Source of the DNA: Porphyromonadaceae bacterium UBA7207
GTDB lineage: Bacteria > Bacteroidota > Bacteroidia > Bacteroidales > Muribaculaceae
Length of the DNA stretch: 31,824 bases
Direction: 5' to 3'
Assembly (NCBI GenBank): GCA_002490635.1
Contig: DKUJ01000023.1
Coordinates: 93,635 to 125,458, forward strand
Part shown: piece after piece, positions 7,462-14,544 of the stretch
Numbering within the stretch: the first letter of the stretch is position 1
Layout: each line of letters starts with the position of its first letter
Program-made: the position numbers and the translations under genes
The notes under the pieces: generated by a model
Told to the model about the DNA's origin: nothing
What the model saw: only the letters and a program-made list of their open reading frames with translations
The model's database searches: none

Positions 7462-9459
7462 ATGGACATTACAATACCTATCCTGATTCTGGCCATACCG
7501 CTGGCGATGTTCCTTTTCCTTGGAATCGCCGGGGTAAAGCTCAGCCACCGCACTGCCGGTGTGCTCGGATGCCTCGGAATGGGCACCGTCATGCTTCTGT
7601 CGTATTTCACGGCCTATGAATATTTCTTCAGCGGCGAGTTCATCGCCGAAGGTGGCCAGCGGCTGCAGTACATGGTGTTCAATCAGACCTGGCTGGCGTT
7701 CACACCCCAGCTGGTTATAAAACTCGGCTTCCTGCTCGACCCGATTTCCGCCATGATGCTTGTGGTGATTACCACAATCTCCTTCATGGTGCATCTGTAC
7801 AGCATGGGATACATGCGCGACCACCATGGCGTGTATGAACACGGCTTCCAGCGCTTCTATGCCTTCCTGTCGCTGTTCAGCTTCTCGATGCTTGGTCTTG
7901 TCGTAGCCACCAACATTTTCCAGATGTATATATTCTGGGAACTTGTGGGCGCTTCGTCGTACCTCCTCATCGGATTCTACTACACCAAGCCCTCGGCAGT
8001 GTCGGCATCCAAGAAAGCCTTTATCGTTACAAGATTCGCCGACCTCGGCTTCCTCGTCGGCATTCTCATCCTGTCGTACTACACAGGCACATTCGACTTC
8101 ATGTCGCTCACATCTGCCGAAGTGGCCGCCAATACCTATCATGTGGATATCGCCGCTGCCGAAAGCATCCGCGGCATATTCGCAGGCAGCACAGCGCCCA
8201 TGTTCATGGGAGCCTCTGTTCTCACCTGGGCCTTGGTGCTCATTTTCATGGGTGGCATGGGCAAGTCGGCGATGATGCCCTTGCATATCTGGCTTCCCGA
8301 CGCCATGGAAGGTCCCACCCCTGTGTCGGCACTCATCCATGCGGCTACAATGGTGGTTGCCGGTGTATATCTTGTGGCACGCCTCTTCCCGCTCTACCTT
8401 ATGGAAGAGACCGCACTGGTTATTATCACTGTGGTTGGCGCCATCACCGCATTCTATGCCGCCGTGGTGGCCTGCACACAGGTCGACATAAAGCGAGTGC
8501 TCGCTTTCTCCACCATTTCGCAGATAGCGTTCATGATGGTGGCTCTGGGTGTGGCACGACCCGATATCCATCACGGACTCGGATACATGGCATCCATGTT
8601 CCATCTGTTCACTCACGCCATGTTCAAGGCTCTGCTGTTCCTCGGTGCCGGTGCGCTCATCCATGCTATCGGTTCCAACGACTATACAGCAATGCACGGC
8701 CTGCGCAAATACATGCCCGTGACACACTGGACTTTCCTTATCGGCTGTCTTGCCATCGCCGGCATAATTCCTTTCTCGGGCTTCTTCTCCAAAGATGAAA
8801 TCCTCAGCGCCTGCGGCGGTTACGACTGGCTGGCATACGCCTGGATGTCGATGGTGGCCGGCCTCACCGCCTTCTACATGTTCCGTCTGTATTTCCTCAT
8901 CTTCTGGTGGAAAGAACACAAAGTGCACGAAGGCCACCACGCACCGCACGATCAGCCTTGGACCATGAGCCTGCCTCTGGTTATCCTCGCCGCTGTGTCC
9001 TGCGTAGCCGGTTTCATTCCCTTCGGAAACCTCGTGAGCTGGAATGGCGAACCCTACGACTTCATGGCTCATTTCGACTGGGGTGTTGCAACCGTAAGCC
9101 TTATCATAGCTGTTGCCGGCATCGGACTGGCATGGGTGATGTACCGCAAGGAAAACAGCCTGCCCGACAAATTCCAGGCTGCCGTGCCCGCGCTGTGGCG
9201 CTGGAGCCACCACCGTTTCTACTGGGACGAGCTGTACATGTTCATTACCCATAAGATTATCTTCAACGGAATCTGCCGCCCGCTCGCATGGTTCGACCGC
9301 AATATCATCGACGGCACAATGGATTCCTTCGCAACTGTGACCAACAAGGCTTCCGAAGCCATCAAGCCCCTGCAGTCCGGCCAGATTCAGATGTATGTCT
9401 GGTATTATCTGCTAGGAGCCCTCGCTCTGGGTGCAGTCACCATCATCTGCCTGCTCTAA
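7462..9459 (+). CDS. nuoL: NADH-quinone oxidoreductase subunit L
   Basis: Distal antiporter-like proton-pumping subunit (ND5) of complex I. The 665-residue product has the expected multi-helix core. The conserved glutamate region is FWELVGASSYLLIGFY. The lysine/proline-broken helix region is SAMMPLHIWLPDAMEGPTPVSALIHAATMV, and the HLFTHAMFKALLFLGAGA motif is present. The C-terminal part, about residues 560-665, includes a charged amphipathic stretch and a final membrane helix, consistent with the long lateral helix that NuoL uses to brace NuoM and NuoN. Length is normal. nuoM starts 38 bases downstream. Confidence 0.97.
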   Translation: MDITIPILILAIPLAMFLFLGIAGVKLSHRTAGVLGCLGMGTVMLLSYFTAYEYFFSGEFIAEGGQRLQYMVFNQTWLAFTPQLVIKLGFLLDPISAMMLVVITTISFMVHLYSMGYMRDHHGVYEHGFQRFYAFLSLFSFSMLGLVVATNIFQMYIFWELVGASSYLLIGFYYTKPSAVSASKKAFIVTRFADLGFLVGILILSYYTGTFDFMSLTSAEVAANTYHVDIAAAESIRGIFAGSTAPMFMGASVLTWALVLIFMGGMGKSAMMPLHIWLPDAMEGPTPVSALIHAATMVVAGVYLVARLFPLYLMEETALVIITVVGAITAFYAAVVACTQVDIKRVLAFSTISQIAFMMVALGVARPDIHHGLGYMASMFHLFTHAMFKALLFLGAGALIHAIGSNDYTAMHGLRKYMPVTHWTFLIGCLAIAGIIPFSGFFSKDEILSACGGYDWLAYAWMSMVAGLTAFYMFRLYFLIFWWKEHKVHEGHHAPHDQPWTMSLPLVILAAVSCVAGFIPFGNLVSWNGEPYDFMAHFDWGVATVSLIIAVAGIGLAWVMYRKENSLPDKFQAAVPALWRWSHHRFYWDELYMFITHKIIFNGICRPLAWFDRNIIDGTMDSFATVTNKASEAIKPLQSGQIQMYVWYYLLGALALGAVTIICLL

Positions 9460-9497
9460 GAGTAATCACCAATCCATCACAGAAAAAAGTAACTGCA

Positions 9498-11018
9498 ATG
9501 TTTTCAAATATTCTCATTTACTTCGTGGTCATCCCCCTGGTGATGCTCCTCGGAATCGGGCTGTGCCACAATCGCGACCCGCGGCCCATCCGCGCCGTGG
9601 CCGTGATAGGCTCTCTGGCCCTGACAGCACTGTCGGTCTGCCTCCTGGTACAGTATCTTGCACTGCGTCCGACAACCGATGCCCCCATGCTTTTTGTCGA
9701 CAGCTGGAGCTGGTTCGCTCCGCTTAACATCCACCTCGCCGTGGGTGTCGACGGAATCTCGGTGGCAATGATTCTCCTTTCGTCCATCATTGTTCTGGCA
9801 GGATCCTTCGCCTCCTGGAAAATCGAGCAGCCCAAGGAATTCTTCCTCTGGCTCATCCTCCTTTCCACCGGCGTGTTCGGCTTCTTCATCAGCATCGACC
9901 TCTTCACGATGTTCATGTTCTATGAAGTCGCCCTTATCCCCATGTATCTTCTCATCGGTGTCTGGGGTTCCGGCCGCAAGAACTACTCGGCCATGAAGCT
10001 CACCCTTATGCTCATGGGTGGATCGGCATTCCTGATGCTCGGCCTCATCGGCATATACTACCATAGCGCTCCCGAAGGCGGCCAGCTTACATGGAACATT
10101 CTCGAGATTGCCCAGAACGATGCTATCAGCCACGGCTGGCAGACATTCCTTTTCCCGATGACATTCGTTGGCTTCGGCGTTCTCGGCGCCATGTTCCCCT
10201 TCCACACATGGAGCCCCGACGGCCATGCTTCGGCTCCGACAGCAGTGTCGATGCTGCATGCAGGCGTGCTTATGAAGCTCGGCGGCTACGGCTGCTTCCG
10301 CGTGGCAATCTATCTCATGCCACAGGCCGCTTCCGAACTCGCCTATATCTTCCTGATTCTGACAGGTATCTCGGTTGTCTACGGTGCCTTCTGCGCTTGC
10401 GTGAAAACCGACCTCAAATATATCAACGCCTACTCTTCGGTCAGCCACTGCGGTCTGGTGCTGTTTGCCATTCTGATGCTCAATACCACGGCAATGACAG
10501 GCGCCATCATGCAGATGCTCTCCCACGGTCTGATGACAGCCTTGTTCTTCGCGCTCATCGGTATGATTTACGGTCGCACACACACACGCGACATCACCAA
10601 GATGGGTGGCCTTATGCGAATCATGCCTTATCTGGCGGTATGCTATGTTATCGCAGGTATGGCATCGCTCGGTCTGCCCGGCCTTTCCGGCTTCGTGGCT
10701 GAAATGACCATCTTTGTAGGTTCCTTCCAGCACGCCGACATGTTCCACCGCGTGTTCACCATCGTGGCTTGCTGCTCGATTGTGATAACCGCCGTGTATA
10801 TCCTGCGTGTTGTCGGAAAACTGCTCTTCGGCCCGGTTGTGGACAAACACCACCTCGAACTCACCGACGCCACATGGTGGGAACGCGTATCCACCGTTAC
10901 CCTCATTCTGTGTGTTGCAGCGATAGGCTGCTTCCCCAATTTCTTCAACGAACTGATTAACAAAACCTTCACACCCGAGATTTTCAGTGTCTTAGGTATG
11001 ACGAGCCCCGCACTCTAA
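9498..11018 (+). CDS. nuoM: NADH-quinone oxidoreductase subunit M
   Basis: Antiporter-like proton-pumping subunit (ND4) of complex I. The ATG at 9498 gives a 506-residue protein with a membrane-helix start (MFSNILIYFVVIPLVMLLG). The open frame extends upstream into nuoL, but that part is hydrophilic and not related to NuoM, so it is rejected. Key motifs are FYEVALIPMYLLIGVWG with its conserved membrane glutamate, FPFHTWSPDGHASAPTAVSMLHAGVLMKLGGYG with the conserved lysine (region), and the HGLMTALFFALIGMIYGRTHTRD segment. The stop is 4 bases before nuoN. Confidence 0.97.
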   Translation: MFSNILIYFVVIPLVMLLGIGLCHNRDPRPIRAVAVIGSLALTALSVCLLVQYLALRPTTDAPMLFVDSWSWFAPLNIHLAVGVDGISVAMILLSSIIVLAGSFASWKIEQPKEFFLWLILLSTGVFGFFISIDLFTMFMFYEVALIPMYLLIGVWGSGRKNYSAMKLTLMLMGGSAFLMLGLIGIYYHSAPEGGQLTWNILEIAQNDAISHGWQTFLFPMTFVGFGVLGAMFPFHTWSPDGHASAPTAVSMLHAGVLMKLGGYGCFRVAIYLMPQAASELAYIFLILTGISVVYGAFCACVKTDLKYINAYSSVSHCGLVLFAILMLNTTAMTGAIMQMLSHGLMTALFFALIGMIYGRTHTRDITKMGGLMRIMPYLAVCYVIAGMASLGLPGLSGFVAEMTIFVGSFQHADMFHRVFTIVACCSIVITAVYILRVVGKLLFGPVVDKHHLELTDATWWERVSTVTLILCVAAIGCFPNFFNELINKTFTPEIFSVLGMTSPAL

Positions 11019-11022
11019 AGCA

Positions 11023-12504
11023 ATGGATTACTCACAGTTCTTAGCAATGCAACAGGAAATCGGCCTGCTGGTCGTGTTTCTGATCGTATTCCTGTACGAT
11101 GTGTTCATGCCGGCAAAATGCCAGCGCGCCCTTCCGGGACTCACTGCCGTACTGATGACACTACTCACCGTGGCCGGTTTCGCCGCCGAACTCATGGGCT
11201 GCAATCCCTCCGCCACAAGCGCCTTCGCAGGAATGTATCAGACAGGTCCTGCCATGGCAGCCATCAAAATCATACTCAATGTGGGTGTGATTATAGTTCT
11301 CATCCAAAGCGTTAAATGGGCCAACAGCGAGGCCATGGCTATGCGTCGCGGCGAGTTCTACCAGTTGCTGCTGGTTACTCTCTTCGGCATGTATCTCATG
11401 ATTTCCGCACGTCACTTCCTGCTTTTCATCATCGGTCTCGAGAGCGCTTCGCTTCCTCTTGCCGCAATGGTGGCGCTGGACAAAAAACGCTATGAGAGCC
11501 ATGAGGCCGCAGTGAAGTACATCCTCACCGCCGTGTTCTCCTCGGCCGTGTTCATGATGGGTCTGAGCTTCGTGTACGCGCTCACCGGTTCGCTCTATTT
11601 CGAGAACATCTATTTCGCCCTCTCAGGACAGCTCAGCATGATGCTTGTGCTCGCCATCGCGTTTGTGATTGCCGGCATCGGTTTCAAACTTTCGCTTGTG
11701 CCGTTCCACCTCTGGACCGCCGATGTCTACCAGGGCGCTCCCACTTCGGTTACATCCTACCTCTCGGTTATTTCCAAAGGCGCCACAGCCTTCGCTTTCC
11801 TTGTGGTGATGAGCCAGGTTTTCGGTGTGGTGTACTCCCGTGTATGGGAATGGATGCTTTATGCGCTCATCATTCTCACCATCACAGTAGGTAACCTTTT
11901 CGCCATCCGCCAGCGCAACATGAAGCGTTTCCTGGCATTCTCGTCGGTGTCGCAGGCCGGGTACATCATGCTTGGTGTAATTGCCTTCAACGGCATGGGC
12001 CTGGCTGCCATGATGTACTATATCCTTGTTTACATTTTCTCCAATCTCGCGGCCTTCGGTGTTATCGGCGCCATCGAGAACGCCACCGGCAAACTGAGCA
12101 TGGACGATTACAAGGGTCTTTACCGTACAAATCCGCGACTGTCCGTAGCCATGATGCTTGCCATGTTCTCTCTGGCAGGTATTCCTCCTTTCGCCGGCTT
12201 CTTCTCGAAATTCTTTATCTTCACGGGAGCCATCAACCAGGGAAGCGTGGCAATCTACGTGCTTGTGCTTATAGCGCTTATAAACACAATCATCTCGCTG
12301 TATTACTATCTGCTTGTTGTAAAGGCCATGTTCATCAGCGAGGATGAATGCACTATCGCGAATTTCCGTTCCTCCTGCGGTGAACGCTTCGCCCTGTGGA
12401 TTACAGTTGGCGGTATTCTGGCACTCGGCCTTGTAAGCTGGTTCTACAACAGCCTGCTCGGCATCGCCTCTGACAGCTCGATGCTGATGTATTTCGTTCA
12501 TTGA
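11023..12504 (+). CDS. nuoN: NADH-quinone oxidoreductase subunit N
   Basis: Antiporter-like proton-pumping subunit (ND2) of complex I. The 493-residue product contains LFIIGLESASLPLAAMVAL with the conserved membrane glutamate. It also has SLVPFHLWTADVYQGAPTSVTSYLSVISKGA, the helix-break and lysine region shared with NuoL and NuoM, and FSLAGIPPFAGFFSKFFIF near the C-terminus. It is the last nuo gene. A long hairpin lies 24 bases after its stop, and the next gene is functionally unrelated, so the operon probably ends here. Confidence 0.97.
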   Translation: MDYSQFLAMQQEIGLLVVFLIVFLYDVFMPAKCQRALPGLTAVLMTLLTVAGFAAELMGCNPSATSAFAGMYQTGPAMAAIKIILNVGVIIVLIQSVKWANSEAMAMRRGEFYQLLLVTLFGMYLMISARHFLLFIIGLESASLPLAAMVALDKKRYESHEAAVKYILTAVFSSAVFMMGLSFVYALTGSLYFENIYFALSGQLSMMLVLAIAFVIAGIGFKLSLVPFHLWTADVYQGAPTSVTSYLSVISKGATAFAFLVVMSQVFGVVYSRVWEWMLYALIILTITVGNLFAIRQRNMKRFLAFSSVSQAGYIMLGVIAFNGMGLAAMMYYILVYIFSNLAAFGVIGAIENATGKLSMDDYKGLYRTNPRLSVAMMLAMFSLAGIPPFAGFFSKFFIFTGAINQGSVAIYVLVLIALINTIISLYYYLLVVKAMFISEDECTIANFRSSCGERFALWITVGGILALGLVSWFYNSLLGIASDSSMLMYFVH

Positions 12505-12527
12505 CATAGAATCAACAGACTATATGA

Positions 12528-12563
12528 GCAAGAGGCAGGCGGTACTTACCGTCTGCCTCTTGC
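12528..12563 (+). terminator. Strong hairpin closing the nuo cluster
   Basis: The arms 12528-12543 and 12548-12563 pair over 16 positions, one of them G-U, around a four-base loop. The outer 11 bp (GCAAGAGGCAG with CTGCCTCTTGC) are perfect. It lies between the nuoN stop and the trmN6 start. There is no clean run of Ts on its 3' side, only mixed T-rich sequence, so it may act as a terminator or as an mRNA-stabilising 3' end. The function is inferred from position. Confidence 0.75.
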
Positions 12564-12581
12564 CGCTTCGATTATCTTCAG

Positions 12582-13295
12582 ATGGGACGCTTCGACTTTC
12601 GTGAATTCAGCATCGACGACGGTGGCTGCGGTATGAAACTCGGCACCGACAGTGTGTTGCTGGGGGCATGGTTCTTCAGAGAGCACACTCAGGCCCGCAG
12701 TGTGCTCGACATAGGCGCGGGTTCGGGAATACTGAGCCTTATGGCCGCACAGCTATGTCCCGCGGCCGGAATAACGGGTGTGGAAATCGACAGTGCGGCG
12801 GCTTCGGCAGCCGGTGCCAACTTTCAGGCATCGCCGTGGGCTTCCAGACTTGAGGTCGTGAATGCCGACATAAACACATTCGGCAGCACCGGAGTCTATC
12901 AGCTTATCGTAAGCAATCCGCCATACTACAGCAACGGGGCCGTTTCGACGGATGATAGCCGGGCTGGAGCGCGCCATCAGAATTCTCTCACTTTCGGAAA
13001 TCTTCTTGAGGCTGTAGGGCGTCTTATTGCCGCCGATGGCTGTTTTGCAATGGTAACTCCCCCCGACGCCGAAGCCGACATACTGTTTGCGGCAGAGCTC
13101 TCGCGACTGTATCTGCGCCGTCTGTGCCGTGTGGCCACTACGCCTGCACGCCCGTGCCGCCGGCTGTTGTGGGAGTTTTCCCGTTCCGCTCCGGGACGTG
13201 TTTCGGAGCAGACCCTACTGCTGCGCGATGCCTCGGGCCAACCTTCGCTGGAATACAGTTCCCTGGTAGATGGTTTCTATCTGCGCATCCACTGA
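12582..13295 (+). CDS. trmN6: TrmN6-like tRNA1(Val) (adenine37-N6)-methyltransferase
   Basis: Probable SAM-dependent N6-adenine methyltransferase of the YfiC/TrmN6 family, which modifies A37 of tRNA1(Val) in E. coli. The 237-residue product starts with FRF-like residues and then MKLGTDSVLLGAWF, a YfiC hallmark. The SAM-binding motif I is SVLDIGAGSGILSLMAAQ (about residues 40-57), the acidic motif II is GVEIDSAAA, and the catalytic N6-adenine motif is NPPYY. Length fits the family. Whether the target in this organism is also tRNA-Val is inferred from homology. It stands alone between the nuo hairpin and the cdaA promoter. Confidence 0.88.
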   Translation: MGRFDFREFSIDDGGCGMKLGTDSVLLGAWFFREHTQARSVLDIGAGSGILSLMAAQLCPAAGITGVEIDSAAASAAGANFQASPWASRLEVVNADINTFGSTGVYQLIVSNPPYYSNGAVSTDDSRAGARHQNSLTFGNLLEAVGRLIAADGCFAMVTPPDAEADILFAAELSRLYLRRLCRVATTPARPCRRLLWEFSRSAPGRVSEQTLLLRDASGQPSLEYSSLVDGFYLRIH

Positions 13296-13364
13296 TGCGG
13301 CCCGAGCATTTGGAATAATGCGGTTTTCGTAGCCGATGCAGGAAATCCCGGCAACGCTGTAAAG

Positions 13365-13395
13365 TTGCAGATTGTGGCAAAAAACCTTAAATTTG
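13365..13395 (+). promoter_or_regulatory. Putative Bacteroidetes-type promoter of cdaA
   Basis: A TTG at 13365-13367 is followed after 20 bases by TAAATTTG at 13388-13395, an exact match to the TAnnTTTG -7 box. The box ends only four bases before the cdaA ATG, which would place the transcription start at or within the start codon. The match is seen in sequence; promoter activity is inferred. Confidence 0.6.
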
Positions 13396-13399
13396 CCGT

Positions 13400-14182
13400 A
13401 TGTTCAATTTCGGAGTAAAAGATATTATCGACATATTCCTCTTCGCCCTGCTTCTGTACTATGTCTACAGGCTGATGAAGGAGTCCGGAACCATCAACAT
13501 TTTCTACGGTGTGCTTTCGTTCATCGTGGTATGGGTGCTTTGTTCCGAAATTTTCGAGATGCGCCTGATCGGCACGATTCTCGATAAGTTTATGGCCATA
13601 GGCCTTATCATACTCGTGATTCTTTTCCAGGAGCCTATAAAAAGGTTCCTGGTGGAACTCGGCTCGAAGCGCCGGTGGAAGTTCCTGAGTAAACTTTTTC
13701 GCCACCACAACGACGGTGGCGACGACAGTGCGCTGTCGTGGGTTATGCCGATTGTGTATGCCTGCATGAGCATGAGCAAGAGCCACACCGGTGCGCTCAT
13801 TGTGATAGAGCAAAGTGTTCCGCTGGATAACTATGCCAAAAGCGGCGACATTATCGATGCCATAATAAACACGCGGCTGATCGAGAACATATTCTTCAAG
13901 AACTCACCGCTGCACGACGGCGCAATGGTAATCGAGCACGGACGCATATCCGCCGCCGGCTGCATTCTGCCGGTGAGTCACGACAGCGACGTGCCGCGCT
14001 CGCTGGGGCTGCGCCACCGGTCGGCGCTGGGTATAGCGCAGGCAACCGATGCCGTGGCTGTGGTGGTTTCGGAAGAGACAGGCAATATCTCTGTGGCGCA
14101 CCGTGGGAAATTGTACACCCGAGTGAGCACGACCGAACTGGAAAACAGGCTCAATGCGATTGCCATAACGATGAACCGCTGA
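13400..14182 (+). CDS. cdaA: CdaA-type diadenylate cyclase (c-di-AMP synthase)
   Basis: Membrane-bound enzyme that condenses two ATP into cyclic di-AMP, a second messenger tied to osmotic and cell-wall homeostasis. The 260-residue product has three N-terminal membrane helices (about residues 8-85, starting DIIDIFLFALLLYYVYRLM) and a C-terminal DAC domain. The two catalytic motifs are both present: DGA in NSPLHDGAMVIEHG and RHR in SLGLRHRSALG. Length matches CdaA/DacA of Bacteroidetes and Firmicutes. The N-terminus MFNFGVKDIIDIF aligns with the start of other CdaA proteins, which supports ATG 13400. No CdaR (YbbR) regulator gene follows, unlike in Firmicutes. The next ORF is a regulator remnant. 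Confidence 0.95.
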   Translation: MFNFGVKDIIDIFLFALLLYYVYRLMKESGTINIFYGVLSFIVVWVLCSEIFEMRLIGTILDKFMAIGLIILVILFQEPIKRFLVELGSKRRWKFLSKLFRHHNDGGDDSALSWVMPIVYACMSMSKSHTGALIVIEQSVPLDNYAKSGDIIDAIINTRLIENIFFKNSPLHDGAMVIEHGRISAAGCILPVSHDSDVPRSLGLRHRSALGIAQATDAVAVVVSEETGNISVAHRGKLYTRVSTTELENRLNAIAITMNR

Positions 14183-14193
14183 CAGAACTCCAC

Positions 14194-14421
14194 ATGGCCA
14201 TGCCGCAAAAAAACTCCATACTACGCTTGTTGATGCTGTGCATGGTGTTCGTGGCAGTGTGGTGCCATGCGGCAATGCCGTGGCGCTGGTTCAACTACCG
14301 TATCGGAGGAACCACGGCGGCTCTGTTGTATATGGTGGGTTTCAGCAATTCATCCTATTTTTCGCGCTGTTTTTCACAGCAATTCGGATGCACGCCAGGA
14401 AACTATAAGTCAAAAAAGTAG
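14194..14421 (+). pseudogene. Remnant of a hybrid two-component regulator (signal peptide joined to AraC tail)
   Basis: A 75-codon ORF beginning 11 bases after cdaA. Residues 8-27 form a signal-peptide-like stretch (ILRLLMLCMVFVAVWCHA) followed by WRWFNYRIGG, which resembles the first lines of the periplasmic sensor of Bacteroidetes hybrid two-component systems (HTCS). From about residue 41 the sequence switches to YMVGFSNSSYFSRCFSQQFG plus CTPGNY, the second helix-turn-helix and tail of an AraC-family domain. A full HTCS is over 1,200 residues with sensor, kinase, receiver and AraC parts in between. The simplest reading is one large in-frame internal deletion. A functional small fusion or an assembly collapse is possible. 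A terminator-like hairpin follows. Confidence 0.7.
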
Positions 14422-14459
14422 CCCGTTGGTAGATACAATTGGGCTTTTGGTCGGTTTTT
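14420..14459 (+). terminator. Probable intrinsic terminator after the regulator remnant
   Basis: AGCCC at 14420-14424 pairs with GGGCT at 14441-14445 and is followed by TTTTGG and then a TTTTT run near 14455-14459. The upstream side is A-rich, so it could work in both directions. It separates the cdaA/remnant unit from the efflux operon promoter. Confidence 0.55.
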
Positions 14460-14481
14460 AGGAACTTTAGCACTGCAATAC

Positions 14482-14512
14482 TTTGTGGTAGGCTGCATTG
14501 ACAGTAATTTTG
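14482..14512 (+). promoter_or_regulatory. Consensus Bacteroidetes promoter of the efflux operon
   Basis: TTTG at 14482-14485, a spacer of 19 bases, and TAATTTTG at 14505-14512 match the TTTG/TAnnTTTG promoter exactly. Transcription would begin near 14519, about 26 bases before the chosen tolC-like start. This is the best promoter match in the window. Confidence 0.75.
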
Positions 14513-14544
14513 CAGCCGCAATGGTACAATTTATTCACATTATC

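Noticed and set aside
7135..9252. A 705-codon open frame on the minus strand
   Set aside because: It is antisense to nuoK and nuoL. The product is His/Glu/Gly-rich and has no membrane or domain pattern. It is the complement of hydrophobic codons.
9288..9497. Upstream in-frame extension of nuoM
   Set aside because: It overlaps the end of nuoL, encodes hydrophilic sequence unlike NuoM, and the ATG at 9498 gives a normal membrane-helix start.
9504..10853. A 449-codon open frame on the minus strand
   Set aside because: It is antisense to nuoM and rich in His, Glu and Gly with no domain. The nuoM frame on the plus strand is fully conserved.
14080..14182. Expected CdaR/YbbR partner after cdaA
   Set aside because: No YbbR-like repeats occur here. 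The next ORF is the regulator remnant, so a cdaA-cdaR operon is not supported.
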